A stretch of DNA of 64,000 nucleotides from Terrirubrum flagellatum (lineage in GTDB: Bacteria; Pseudomonadota; Alphaproteobacteria; Rhizobiales; Beijerinckiaceae). Positions 35,138 through 44,519 of the stretch are shown piece after piece. Each line of letters starts with the position of its first letter. Positions within the stretch are counted from its first letter, which is position 1. The notes below the pieces were generated by a model that worked only from the letters and a program-made list of their open reading frames with translations, searched no databases and was not told the origin of the DNA. The DNA is taken from assembly GCF_022059845.1 (NCBI RefSeq), contig NZ_CP091851.1:620001-684000 (forward strand), read 5' to 3'. The position numbers and the translations under genes are program-made.

Positions 35138-35512
35138 TCAGTCGTTGGCGAGAAGGCGATCGATCAGGTTGCGGGCGTCCTCAGCCGCGGCTGAGAGATC
35201 GGCGACCGCGCTGGCGATGCTCTCGTCGCCCGCGGTCTCTACGATCTCCGCGAGATCGGCGACCCTGAAGGCGCCGACGCCGCGCGCCGCGCCCTTGAGG
35301 GTGTGGGCGGCGTCCCGCGCCTGCCTGCCGTTACGTACGGCCATGGCCATGGCGGCGAGCATCCGGACTGTCTGGTCTCGGAACAGGCCGAGCACTTCCC
35401 GCTCGAGCACTCGATCGCCGGCCGTCTGCCGGGCGAGATGGACGAGGTCGAGATCGCGGGCGGAATAAGAGTCGGGCGGCGAGGCGGCTTTTTTCGGGGC
35501 GGGGAGGGCCAT
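35138..35512 (-). CDS. stand-alone histidine phosphotransfer (HPt) protein
   Basis: A 124-residue helical protein with the HPt signature AAHTLKGAARGVGAFRVADLAE, including the phospho-accepting histidine. It has no kinase or receiver domain. HPt proteins relay phosphate between hybrid kinases and response regulators. It is transcribed away from the giant polar-growth gene at 35763, with 250 bp between the two starts, so the two may be co-regulated. Confidence 0.88.
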   Translation of the reverse strand: MALPAPKKAASPPDSYSARDLDLVHLARQTAGDRVLEREVLGLFRDQTVRMLAAMAMAVRNGRQARDAAHTLKGAARGVGAFRVADLAEIVETAGDESIASAVADLSAAAEDARNLIDRLLAND

Positions 35513-35588
35513 GAGGACGCCTTTTTAGGGCGCCGCTGGCGTGCGCGCCTTGTTCCCGCCCAGAGTCGGGCGCCATGGTAACTGATGC

Positions 35589-35675
35589 GTTAACGAAGAT
35601 TCTGGATTTCTGGGTGATGGGCGTTTCCTCAAAGTCTCCCGTTCTTTACATTCCGGCCGGTTAACTTGCGTTAAC
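35589..35675. promoter_or_regulatory. three GTTAAC hexamers in the HPt/GPR divergent promoter region
   Basis: GTTAAC occurs at 35589-35594, 35660-35665 and 35670-35675. The last two make TTAA-N6-TTAAC, close to the CtrA consensus TTAA-N7-TTAA but one base short. A GANTC site (GATTC) is nearby at about 35599. Cell-cycle control is plausible but not established. Confidence 0.35.
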
Positions 35676-35762
35676 GTGTGGAGTGGTGTGCGTGCTCGCC
35701 GGCTGGCGCCCGGTCCGCGCTCCGCGCGTGACGCAGGTGAACAGCGGACAAAGAGGCGTAAG

Positions 35763-38700
35763 ATGGCGACCAAGAAGGCCAAGGATCCGACCGAGGCGGC
35801 TCTATCGGCCATTGAGGAGGCGCTGAAGCTGGGCGGCGAAGCCGAGCCGAAAGCGTCGGAGGGAAGGGTCGCCGAGATGAAGTCCGCCGATCGCGACGGC
35901 CTGCGGTTGCCGCGGGCGGCGATCGCCGAGTCTTCTTTCCCAGCGGATTTCAAGACCGAGGCGCCTCAGTCGTCGTCATCGTCGGGTCCCGTGCGTCCCG
36001 ACGTGCAGCGCGCCGCGAATGACCAGAATGCGTCGCTCGGGCCGCTCATCGGCATGATGCAGCGCAAGCCGTCGCGCCGTCCTTACGTCTATGCCACGCT
36101 CGCCTCGATTCTATGGGCTGCGATTGCGATCCTGTTCGTGATGTGGCGCGTACCGATCGAGTCGGCGGCCTCGCTGCGCGAAGCGCCGCCGCAGTTGCTG
36201 GCTTTCTGCGCCTTTATCATTCTCGCGCCGATCGGCTTTCTCTATGTGATGGCGACGCTCGCGTCGCGCGCGCAGGAGATGCGTCTTTCGGCCCAGGCGA
36301 TGGCGCAGGCCGCGATGCGATTGAGCGAGCCTGAATCCATGGCGTCCGACTCGATGGTTCGCCTGTCGCAGGCGATCCGCCGCGAGGTTGCGGCCATGGG
36401 CGATGGCATCGAGCGCGCGGTCGCGCGCGCGGGCGAGCTTGAGACGCTCGTCCATTCCGAGATTTCGACGCTGGAGCGCGCCTACGCCGAAAATGAAATC
36501 CGCATCCGCGGCCTGATCGACGAACTCGTGGCGCAGCGCCAATCGATCGTCAGCAACGCCGAGCGCGTGCAGACGGCGATATCAGGCGCACAGGAAAGCC
36601 TCACGACGGATCTGCAGAAGGCGACCGAACGCGTCTCGACGACGCTCGCCGACGCCGGCGACAAGGTGACGACCGAATTCACCAGCCGCACCACGAATAT
36701 CGCGCAGTCGATCGCCGGCGCGGGCGACGATCTTCTCTCCCGTCTCGGCCAGACCGGCGATCATGTGGTCAATCGCGTCGCGACGATCGGCGAAGAGACC
36801 CATGCGCGCTTCAGCCGCATCGGCGAGGACATCAATGCGCGCCTGACGACAACGGGCGAGAGCCTGAATGAACAGCTCGCCGCCACCGGCGAGCATGCCG
36901 TGCATATGCTGACGACCACCACGGCCGACACCGACGCGCGGCTCGCGCGCATCGCCGATCAGGTGACGTCGCGCCTGACCGACACCGGGCTGCAGGCGGC
37001 GGAGCTGCTTTCGACCTCGACGGCGGAGTCGGACGCGCGGCTGACTGATGTGATCGACCGGATGACTTCGCGTCTCACGGAAACGAGCGAACGCGCGGTT
37101 CACCTCCTGACCTCGACCACATCCGATTCCGACCAGCGGCTGACGCTGATCGCGGACCAGATGGCGACGCGGCTCACCGACACGGGCCGGCAGGCGGCGG
37201 AGCTGCTTTCGGCCTCGACGGCGGAATCCGACTCGCGCCTGACAGATGTTCTCGAACGCATGACGGCGCGGCTCGCCGAGACCAGCGAGCATGCCGTCCA
37301 TATTCTGACGTCGACGACCGCCGACTCTGACGCGCGCCTGACAATGGTCGCGGAACAGATGACGGCGCGGCTGCTCGACACGAGCGACAGCGTATCCGAT
37401 CGCCTCGGGCGCACGGGCGAAGATCTCGCTTCGCGCGTGTCCGCGACGAGCGAGGACGCGCATGCGCGCCTCGCAGCCATCAGCAATCACGTATCGACCA
37501 GTCTCTCCGATACGAGCCGGATGATTCTGGCCGATCTCACCACGTCAGGCGAAAGCCTCGCGACGCAGCTTGCGCTGACCGGCGACGGCGTGTCGACGCA
37601 ACTCGTGGCGGCCGGCGAGCGGCTGACGAATCATCTCGCCGTGACCGGCGAGAACGTGATGGCGCAGTTCGCATCGAGCGGCGACACTCTGACCTCGCAG
37701 CTTGCCTCGTCCGGTAGCGCTCTCATTTCGCAGTTCATGTCGACGGGTGAAAACCTGCACACGCAACTCGCTTCCACAGGCGAAAATCTCGCGCTGCATC
37801 TCGCGACAACCAGCTCTGAAGCCAATGAGCGCCTCAGCCTGATCGCCGAAGACGTGATCGGCCGCCTGACCGCCACCAGCGACAACGCGCATGAGCGTCT
37901 GTCGACGATCGGCGACACCGTCACAACGCGTCTCTCGACCGTCGGCGGCCATCTCACCGATCGCCTTGCGACGATCGGTGACGACGTCACGTCGCGCCTC
38001 GCCTCGACGGGCGACACCGTGACGACGCTGCTCGCCACGACAGGCGAACGCTTGACCGGCCAGCTTTCCTCGACCAGCGACGAGGCCAATGCGCGGCTCG
38101 CCGCCATCAGCGACGATCTCACATCGCGCCTTGCGTCCACCGGCGAACTGGTCACGACGCAACTCGCAGCCACCGGTGAAGCGGCGAATGATCGTCTCGC
38201 CAATATTGGTGCCGACATCACTGGCAAGATCAGCGGCACGGCGAACGAGGTCGTCACGACGCTTACCGCTCATGGCGAGAACGTCACCCATGCGCTCAGC
38301 GAGATCGGCGGCCGCGTGGCTGGCGAAATCGCGTTGCGCAGCGACAATGTGGTGGCGGTGCTGACCCAGCACAGCGATGCGGTCACGCAGTCGCTCAGCG
38401 AGACAAGCTCGCGCGTGACAGGCGAGATCGCGCAACGCGGTCAGCTCGTGGTCGATGCGCTGTCTGCCCACGGCGATCAGCTCACGAACGCGCTGACCGA
38501 GACCAGCAACCGCGTGGCCGGCGAAATCGCCGAGCGCGGCCACCTTGTCCATGGCATGCTGGAGCATACCGGCAGTTATCTCGTCGACGGCTTCGCGCGC
38601 CGCGGCTCCGAAGTGAACGACAATCTGCGCACGCTTGGCGAGTCGCTCATCTCCGAACTGACCACGCGCGGGACGCAGGTCACGGACAAGCTCGACGAGA

Positions 38701-41700
38701 CCGGGCTGCGCGTGTCCGAAACCTTCGCTCATCACGGCGAAGAACTCGCGCGCCGCCTCGCCAACAGCGGCGACAGCATCCACGAGACGATCGTGGTGCA
38801 TGGCGAGAACCTGCATCAGAAGCTGCTCGATTCCAGCCGCGAGCTCAACGACATGCTCGGTGGCCGCACCGTAGAGATCACCCAGTCGCTGCGCGCCCAC
38901 ACTTCGGAAATCGATGACAAGCTGCGCGGCCATGTCGATGTGATCGCGAGCACCGGCCGCGAGATCCAGGACGTGATCGGCAATCGCGCTGCGTCGATCG
39001 CCCATGCGATCAGCGCGCACACCGCCGATATGGACGAGCGTCTGCGCGGCCATGCCGACTATCTCTCATCGACGGTCGCGGGGCATGTGGAGTCGCTGGA
39101 GACGCGCATCGCCGTGGTCCGCGATCAGACGGAGACCGCCATCGCGGCCCATGCGGCCGATCTCGAGCGTCGCGTGGCGTCGGCCAGCGAAGGCGCAGCG
39201 TCGTTGTTCAGCCAGCGCTCGGCCGAAGCCGCCGCCACCTTCGAGCGCTATTCGCACCAGTTCTCGCAGGAGTTCGGTCAGCGGCTTGCCGATTTCGAGC
39301 AGGTCGTCGCCCGCGACGGCGGCGCGCTCGCGGCGAAGATCGCCGCCGACGCGGCGCATTTCACCGAAACCGTCGGTTCGAAATTCGCGGCGATCGAGGC
39401 GATCGTCACGACCCAGGGTCACGCTCTCGCGGATCGGCTGGAGAACCAGACGCAGGCGACGGCCAACATCATCGAAAACAAGATGTCGGAATTCGAGACC
39501 CGTTCGACCGACACGGTCAACGGGATTACGGCAGGCATCGAAGGGCTGTTCGGCCGCCTCGACACCAGCCTGCGGCTGGGTTCGAATTCGATCAGCGAGA
39601 CGCTGATGACGCGCACCCGCGAAATCGCGCAGGTGTTGGGCGAGGGCGGTCGCGAAGTCACGCGCGCGATGGAGGCCAAGGCGGCGGAAATCTCGCAGGC
39701 CTTCGCCGGCCGCAGCCAGGACGTCGCCAGCATGCTGTCCGGCCGCAGCGAGGAGATCTCCTCGTTGCTCAGTGATCGCACGCAGGAGATCGCTTCGCTG
39801 CTCACGGGCCGCACGGAGGAAGTCGCTTCGATGCTGTCTGGCCGCAGCAACGAGGTCGCATCGATGCTCGCCGCCAAGAGCAGCGAGATGGAACGGCGGC
39901 TGCGCGAGCGCTCCGAAGAGATGTCGGCGACGATCGAGCGCGGCGCGCTAGATTTCGAGAGCCATGTCGGCAAACTCGGCGAGATTTCGAGCTCGCTGTC
40001 GCAGCGCTCGCAGGAGCTCGGCGAGCTGTTCGACGGCCGCGCGACCGACATCATGAACGATCTCGCCCAGCGCGGCGATCGTCTGGTGCGCGATGTCGCC
40101 GATGTCGGCGCGACGGTCATTCGTGCGCTCGACGATCGCGGCTCGACGCTGCGGCAGGCGATGCAGGCCGCCTCCTCGCATGTTTCGGAGACTGTCGAAA
40201 ACGCCACGAGTGGTCTGATCGACGTCAACATGCGGTTGAAGAGCGATGTGTCGCAGACGGCTTCGCGCCTGCAGGAAGCCAGTCAGGCGCTGCAGAAGCT
40301 GGTCGGCGGCGCGCAGGAGAGCCTCGGCCGCGTCGAGCATCAGCTTGGCGAACGCGTGCGTGATCTGGAAACGGTCATGGGCGCGGTCACCAACGAGACC
40401 GAGCGCGCGACGACAAAGGTAGCCGAGCAGGTCAGCGAATTCCGCCGGGCGTCGACGGGCGCGCTGGGCGACGCTGCGGCTCTGGTTGCGCGTCTCGACG
40501 AGCATGGCCGGCGCCTGGTGGACACGACCCAGACGCATGCGGCGGCGCTGGCGGATTCCGCCGCAAGTCTTGAAGCGATCGAACAGCGCATCGGCGGCTC
40601 GCTCGAAGAGCGCCGCTCGATCCTCGAGAATCTGGCGTCGCTGATCGATAGCAAGACGGCTGACGTCGAGTCGATAAGCCGCTCCTTCGCTTCGCTGGTG
40701 GAGGATTCGCTCAAGGAGACGGAGGATCGCGCCCGCGCCATCGGCTCGGTGCTTGCCGACTCCGCGCAGGCGACAACCGTTGCGCTTGGTGAGCAGTTCA
40801 ATGTGCTGCGCAGCGAGACGACGCGCGAACGTGAGCGCGCGGCTGCGGCGTTGCGCACCGCCTATGAAGATGTGGCTGAAGAAATGGCCCGCTCGCTCAA
40901 TGAAGCGACGGAGCGTTTCCGCGACGCGACCGGCGAGTTGCGTTCGATGAGCGGCGACATCCAGCGCGAACTCGACCGCACGCGGGCCGAATTGCAGCGC
41001 GGCGTGCTTGAACTGCCCGAGGACACGAAGGAAGCGACGTCGGCGCTGAGGCGCGTGGTGTCCGACCAGATCAAGGCGCTCAACGAGTTGACCGATATCG
41101 TGACGCGGTCAGGCCGCTCGTTCGACGTGGTCGAGCCTGGGCCGCAAGTGCTTCCGCAGCAGCCTGCGCAACAGGCTTATTCCTATCCGGCCCAGCCGAC
41201 CTATCAGCAGCCGCAGCCTTACGCGCCGCCGCCACAGCCAGCGCGGCCCGCTCCGCAGATGCCGGCGAGCGCGCCGTTCCCTGCAGCGCAGCCTCGCCGC
41301 CAGGAGCCGCCGCAGCCGATCGGTCCGTCCCTGCCGCAAGGCCAGACGCGCCGCGCCGCTGAGCCGCTGCAGCCTCCGCCGCCGCCTCTGCGAGGCGCGG
41401 TCTCGCCGTCGCGGACGCCTGAGCGTCCGCCGCAGCCTGCGGCGAAGCCGGCCGCCAAGCCGGCGCAGGACGCGCGCGGCTTTGGCCTCTCGGACATCCT
41501 GTCGCGCGTGAACTGGGACGAGGCCCCGCCGGCTGAAGCCAGCAATGGCCTGCATGCGCTTGAATCGCTCGACGCGCTTTCCAGCGATATCGCGCGCATG
41601 ATCGACCATGAGCAGGCGCTCGCCATGTGGGAGCGCTATCGCAATGGCGAGCGCAATGTGTTCACGCGTCGTCTCTACACGCCGCAGGGCCAGCAGACCT

Positions 41701-41900
41701 TCGACGAGGTCAGCCGCCGCTATCGCCGCGATCCGGGTTTCCGCGAGACGGTCGATCGCTATGTCGAGGAGTTCGACCGGCTGTTCTCGGACGCGACGCG
41801 CAATGATCGCGATCACAAGATCGCCCGCGCCTATCTCTCCTCAGAGACAGGCAAGGTCTACACCTTGCTTGCGCATGCGAGCGGCAGGCTCGAAAGCTAG
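35763..41900 (+). CDS. gpr: giant hendecad-repeat polar growth protein (GPR/RgsE-like)
   Basis: A 2045-residue protein. Residues 1-105 are charged and disordered; two transmembrane helices lie at about 108-130 and 144-167. From about 275 to 1400 an 11-residue repeat of the type xRLxxTGExxx continues almost without break, with a 66-residue super-repeat in places. More helical coiled sequence follows to about 1790, then a Pro/Gln-rich stretch (about 1790-1905) and a compact conserved C-terminus (about 1909-2045, MIDHEQALAMWERYRNGE). Size, two N-terminal helices and the apolipoprotein-like repeat match the Agrobacterium growth pole ring protein (about 2115 residues) and Sinorhizobium RgsE, which organise unipolar growth. 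ATG 35763 is used; the frame is open to 35676 but without homology. Confidence 0.8.
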   Translation: MATKKAKDPTEAALSAIEEALKLGGEAEPKASEGRVAEMKSADRDGLRLPRAAIAESSFPADFKTEAPQSSSSSGPVRPDVQRAANDQNASLGPLIGMMQRKPSRRPYVYATLASILWAAIAILFVMWRVPIESAASLREAPPQLLAFCAFIILAPIGFLYVMATLASRAQEMRLSAQAMAQAAMRLSEPESMASDSMVRLSQAIRREVAAMGDGIERAVARAGELETLVHSEISTLERAYAENEIRIRGLIDELVAQRQSIVSNAERVQTAISGAQESLTTDLQKATERVSTTLADAGDKVTTEFTSRTTNIAQSIAGAGDDLLSRLGQTGDHVVNRVATIGEETHARFSRIGEDINARLTTTGESLNEQLAATGEHAVHMLTTTTADTDARLARIADQVTSRLTDTGLQAAELLSTSTAESDARLTDVIDRMTSRLTETSERAVHLLTSTTSDSDQRLTLIADQMATRLTDTGRQAAELLSASTAESDSRLTDVLERMTARLAETSEHAVHILTSTTADSDARLTMVAEQMTARLLDTSDSVSDRLGRTGEDLASRVSATSEDAHARLAAISNHVSTSLSDTSRMILADLTTSGESLATQLALTGDGVSTQLVAAGERLTNHLAVTGENVMAQFASSGDTLTSQLASSGSALISQFMSTGENLHTQLASTGENLALHLATTSSEANERLSLIAEDVIGRLTATSDNAHERLSTIGDTVTTRLSTVGGHLTDRLATIGDDVTSRLASTGDTVTTLLATTGERLTGQLSSTSDEANARLAAISDDLTSRLASTGELVTTQLAATGEAANDRLANIGADITGKISGTANEVVTTLTAHGENVTHALSEIGGRVAGEIALRSDNVVAVLTQHSDAVTQSLSETSSRVTGEIAQRGQLVVDALSAHGDQLTNALTETSNRVAGEIAERGHLVHGMLEHTGSYLVDGFARRGSEVNDNLRTLGESLISELTTRGTQVTDKLDETGLRVSETFAHHGEELARRLANSGDSIHETIVVHGENLHQKLLDSSRELNDMLGGRTVEITQSLRAHTSEIDDKLRGHVDVIASTGREIQDVIGNRAASIAHAISAHTADMDERLRGHADYLSSTVAGHVESLETRIAVVRDQTETAIAAHAADLERRVASASEGAASLFSQRSAEAAATFERYSHQFSQEFGQRLADFEQVVARDGGALAAKIAADAAHFTETVGSKFAAIEAIVTTQGHALADRLENQTQATANIIENKMSEFETRSTDTVNGITAGIEGLFGRLDTSLRLGSNSISETLMTRTREIAQVLGEGGREVTRAMEAKAAEISQAFAGRSQDVASMLSGRSEEISSLLSDRTQEIASLLTGRTEEVASMLSGRSNEVASMLAAKSSEMERRLRERSEEMSATIERGALDFESHVGKLGEISSSLSQRSQELGELFDGRATDIMNDLAQRGDRLVRDVADVGATVIRALDDRGSTLRQAMQAASSHVSETVENATSGLIDVNMRLKSDVSQTASRLQEASQALQKLVGGAQESLGRVEHQLGERVRDLETVMGAVTNETERATTKVAEQVSEFRRASTGALGDAAALVARLDEHGRRLVDTTQTHAAALADSAASLEAIEQRIGGSLEERRSILENLASLIDSKTADVESISRSFASLVEDSLKETEDRARAIGSVLADSAQATTVALGEQFNVLRSETTRERERAAAALRTAYEDVAEEMARSLNEATERFRDATGELRSMSGDIQRELDRTRAELQRGVLELPEDTKEATSALRRVVSDQIKALNELTDIVTRSGRSFDVVEPGPQVLPQQPAQQAYSYPAQPTYQQPQPYAPPPQPARPAPQMPASAPFPAAQPRRQEPPQPIGPSLPQGQTRRAAEPLQPPPPPLRGAVSPSRTPERPPQPAAKPAAKPAQDARGFGLSDILSRVNWDEAPPAEASNGLHALESLDALSSDIARMIDHEQALAMWERYRNGERNVFTRRLYTPQGQQTFDEVSRRYRRDPGFRETVDRYVEEFDRLFSDATRNDRDHKIARAYLSSETGKVYTLLAHASGRLES
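37001..37396 (+). repeat. 198-bp tandem repeat inside the giant gene (two copies)
   Basis: The copy starting GGAGCTGCTTTC at 37001 recurs at 37199, exactly 198 bp (66 codons, six hendecads) later, with about one change in ten. It lies in frame, so copy-number change would preserve the reading frame. Confidence 0.75.
39706..39870 (+). repeat. 33-bp tandem repeats inside the giant gene (five copies)
   Basis: Five consecutive 11-codon units encode GRSQDVASMLS, GRSEEISSLLS, DRTQEIASLLT, GRTEEVASMLS and GRSNEVASMLA. They show recent duplication at the single-hendecad level. Confidence 0.75.
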
Positions 41901-41939
41901 GCCGTCCTCGCGAGCTATTAGGAGGAGCTATTAAATGAG

Positions 41940-41962
41940 AAGGCCGCCTCTTGGGCGGCCTT
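41940..41962 (+). terminator. intrinsic terminator after the giant gene
   Basis: AAGGCCGCC (41940-41948) and GGCGGCCTT (41954-41962) form a perfect 9-bp GC-rich stem with a 5-nt loop, followed by TTGT, 39 bp past the stop codon. Confidence 0.8.
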
Positions 41963-42031
41963 TGTATGTGCGGCTTCGCACGCTCGTTCGCGCTCTCGTT
42001 TGCAAAGAATTTCGCGCGATCGGAAAAAGCG

Positions 42032-42457
42032 ATGCTTGGTTACGCGACCGCAGGATCGATCATCCTCTACCAGCGCTGGGTTTCGCCGCGTAAGGGTTAT
42101 TGCTGCGCATATCGCCGTCTGACCGGACGCTTCTCATGCTCGGAATATGGGCGTCGTATTGCGTTGCGGGCTGGCGCGCTGGCGTTTGCGCGCGGTTTGC
42201 CCCGGCAATTCGAGCGCTGTCGCCGGGCGCGCGCCATCCTCATTGCGCAGAGCCTGCACAGCGAGCCAGATGCTGCGCCGCATGCGGAAAGCGACGATCG
42301 GGAGCAGCGAAGGAAGGGCCGGAAACCTGCTTCAGCCTCGTCATCGTCCGATTGCGGATCCAGCGGAGTTGGCGACTGCACGCCTGATCTCGGGATTGGC
42401 GACTGCACGCCCGATATTGGCGCCTGCGATATTGACTTCGGCTATTGCTCCTGGTGA
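42032..42457 (+). CDS. yidD: YidD-like membrane insertion factor with Cys-rich tail
   Basis: A 141-residue protein whose first 80 residues match YidD: ILYQRWVSPRKGYCCAYRRLTG, the FSCSEYGRRIAL motif and GLPRQFERCRRA. YidD helps YidC-dependent membrane protein insertion. The last 40 residues are unusual: a Ser-rich linker, then repeated GDCTPD-type units with six cysteines and several aspartates, ending FGYCSW. ATG 42032 is preferred; earlier in-frame ATGs at 41951 and 41969 fall in or right after the upstream terminator. It ends 10 bp from the convergent lipoprotein gene. Confidence 0.82.
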   Translation: MLGYATAGSIILYQRWVSPRKGYCCAYRRLTGRFSCSEYGRRIALRAGALAFARGLPRQFERCRRARAILIAQSLHSEPDAAPHAESDDREQRRKGRKPASASSSSDCGSSGVGDCTPDLGIGDCTPDIGACDIDFGYCSW

Positions 42458-42467
42458 TCGCGACTGT

Positions 42468-43055
42468 TCAGCCGCGGCCGGCGGTCCAGGAAACAATATC
42501 GACAAGCACGCGCGAAAGGGCTGTGTCGAGGGCTGCCGCCGCGCTTGCCGCGTCGGCGGTCGCGGGCTCCCGCGCCGTGAAGACGCGTGACGCGCTGACG
42601 CGGCCGGTGGCGTCGCGGATCAGCTTCACAGTGATTTCGACGACGGCTTCGCCGAGATCGGCGTTCACCTCAAAGGCGCGGATATCGATGTTGATCTGTC
42701 GATCGGGCGTGATCCGCTCGCCGGGGCGGCCGATGCCGGCGGTCATGCCGACATTCTCGAAAGTCTGGATGAGGCGGGTCTGGATCAGGCGCGGCAGCCG
42801 ATCGGCCCATTGGCCACCCTTGAGCACCGCCACCTGATCGCCCTGGCGGACCACGATCCGGTCGCCGTCGTAAATCAGCAGCGATAGCGGCTCCGCGACG
42901 ACGAATTGGCCGGAGGGACGACCGCGCACGGGTCCGCGCGGCGCGGTCAGGTCGAAGGTCGCCGGCGCCGGACCGCTCGAACAGGCGGCCGCGACGAGCG
43001 CGATTCCCCACGCCAGCGTGATCTTCGCCAACTTCGTCGATATCTTCCGCGTCAC
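42468..43055 (-). CDS. ABC-transport auxiliary lipoprotein (PqiC/MlaB-cluster type)
   Basis: A 195-residue lipoprotein: signal peptide with lipobox VAAACSSG (Cys about residue 25), then a domain of the PqiC/YmbA-like family (TFDLTAPRG, FVVAEPLSLLIYDGDRIVV, ADRLPRLIQTRLIQTFEN). These lipoproteins partner MCE proteins to build a lipid path between membranes. It is the last gene of the mlaEFD group, 125 bp after the MCE gene. Confidence 0.87.
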   Translation of the reverse strand: MTRKISTKLAKITLAWGIALVAAACSSGPAPATFDLTAPRGPVRGRPSGQFVVAEPLSLLIYDGDRIVVRQGDQVAVLKGGQWADRLPRLIQTRLIQTFENVGMTAGIGRPGERITPDRQINIDIRAFEVNADLGEAVVEITVKLIRDATGRVSASRVFTAREPATADAASAAAALDTALSRVLVDIVSWTAGRG

Positions 43056-43180
43056 CGGATCGCCGCCACCTTGCTCACCCGGATCGCGGGGCCTCGTCGC
43101 GACGCGGCCTGCAGGCGGCGAAGCGCTCCCTCCTCAACCATATTTGCGGCAATCCGAACAGGGGGCGGCCTTGGGCGGCG

Positions 43181-44509
43181 TCATCGACGGCCCTGATATT
43201 CCGGCAGCGTGGACTGGCCGCCGAAGATGAGCTGGTTCGGATTCTTCTCGATCGACCGCACGGCGCGGCTGAGATCATTCAGCGTGCGCCGTCCGTCCGT
43301 GGTCAGAGCTTCAAGGTCACGCAGGCCGGGACCCGTGACGCGCTTCAGGCCGACTGTGATGTCGGCGGTGCGCTTGTCGAGATTGTCGGCGAGTGTTCTG
43401 ACCGAGCGCGCCGCGGCGCCGATGTCGGCCATCATGCCTTTCGCTTCGCCATCGGGGCCGGTGCCGAAGAATTTCTCGACCGCCGCCAGCACGCCGTCGA
43501 CGCGCGAAGAGGCCTTGTTCAGCCGGTCCGACATCGACGCGAAATCTTTCAGCGTCTTGTCGATCTCTTCCTTGTTGGCGCCGATCGTCGTCGTCACGCG
43601 GTCGATATTTTCAAGCGAACGGGCGACGAGCGCGGGATCGACGCCGCGCAGCACGTTGGATGCGTCTGCGAGCACTGCGTCGAGCTTGGCCGAGCTTTCG
43701 TTCAACCGTCGCGCCAGCGCCGCCGTATCCTTCAGCAAGGAGTCGATCTGTTGTTTGTTGGAGCCGATCGCGTCCGAGAAAGCCTCCACATTGCCGACGA
43801 TGCGCGACACGCGCTGCGGCTCGACCGCCTTCACGACGGTTTCAAGTTCGTTGGTGAAGCCTTCGAGCTTGGCGGCGAGAGTCGCGATGCGCTCGCCGGC
43901 GAGCGTCGTCGAAGCGAGGAAACGATCGATGCCGTTGGAGTTTTGGGCGAGCGCCTTGGTGAAGGTCTCGACATTGTTCACGGTGCGACCCACCGATTGC
44001 TCATTATCGGCGAACAGCTTGTCGACGCGATTCAAGACGTCGTCAGCCCGGCGCGACAATCGCTGCACGGTCTCCATGATGTCCTGGAAATCGGAGCGGT
44101 CGGCGAAGATGGTCGCGACCGTTCCGTCAGGCGCAGGCGTCAGCGCCGTCGAACCCGGCTCGCCGCCGGAGAGCTGGATCGCGGCGACGCCGGTCAGGCC
44201 CTGATATTCCAGGCGGGCGCGAGTGTCGGAGCGCATCGGCGTCGTCGGATCGACCTCGATGATGGCGACGACGCGGCGCGGGTCCTCGGGCAGCAGGCTA
44301 ATGGTGGTGACTTCGCCGACCCTGAGGCCGTTGAAGAGCACGCTCGCGCCGCGCAGCAGGCCCGAGACGGAACCCGAGAACACCACGCGGTAGGACAGGC
44401 GATTGCCCTTGCCGCTGGCGCCGGCGAACCAGATGGCGAAGCCGAACATCGCCGCCACAGCTGCAAGCGTGAACAGGCCGATCAGCGCGTAATTGGCTCT
44501 GGTCTCCAC
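43181..44509 (-). CDS. mlaD: MCE/MlaD-family lipid-binding protein
   Basis: A 442-residue protein with an N-terminal membrane helix (about 8-28) and one MCE domain (about 38-120: VVFSGSVSGLLRGASVLFNGLRVGEVTTI, LEYQGLTGVAAIQLSGG). A long helical region follows (about 150-400) with repeated units resembling a coiled needle. It forms periplasmic hexamers that carry phospholipids. The GTG at 44509, preceded by GGGA, is preferred since an upstream ATG would run into the ATPase gene. Length exceeds E. coli MlaD (183) and is closer to PqiB/YebT-like or rhizobial Mce proteins. Confidence 0.9.
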   Translation of the reverse strand: METRANYALIGLFTLAAVAAMFGFAIWFAGASGKGNRLSYRVVFSGSVSGLLRGASVLFNGLRVGEVTTISLLPEDPRRVVAIIEVDPTTPMRSDTRARLEYQGLTGVAAIQLSGGEPGSTALTPAPDGTVATIFADRSDFQDIMETVQRLSRRADDVLNRVDKLFADNEQSVGRTVNNVETFTKALAQNSNGIDRFLASTTLAGERIATLAAKLEGFTNELETVVKAVEPQRVSRIVGNVEAFSDAIGSNKQQIDSLLKDTAALARRLNESSAKLDAVLADASNVLRGVDPALVARSLENIDRVTTTIGANKEEIDKTLKDFASMSDRLNKASSRVDGVLAAVEKFFGTGPDGEAKGMMADIGAAARSVRTLADNLDKRTADITVGLKRVTGPGLRDLEALTTDGRRTLNDLSRAVRSIEKNPNQLIFGGQSTLPEYQGRR

Positions 44510-44519
44510 GCCCGTCCCT

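Noticed and set aside
35660-35675. Canonical CtrA site
   Set aside because: The half-sites are spaced by 6 and not 7 bp, so it is kept only as a weak regulatory suggestion.
37545-39053. 502-residue open frame antisense to the giant gene
   Set aside because: It arises from the repeat codon pattern of the real gene, has no recognisable domain and no ribosome site.
36700-39900. Possible CRISPR or non-coding tandem repeat array
   Set aside because: Repeat spacing is a multiple of three, diverged and fully coding; no unique spacers of constant length.
43209-44204. 331-residue plus-strand frame over mlaD
   Set aside because: Ser/Arg-rich shadow of the MCE protein gene; no motif.
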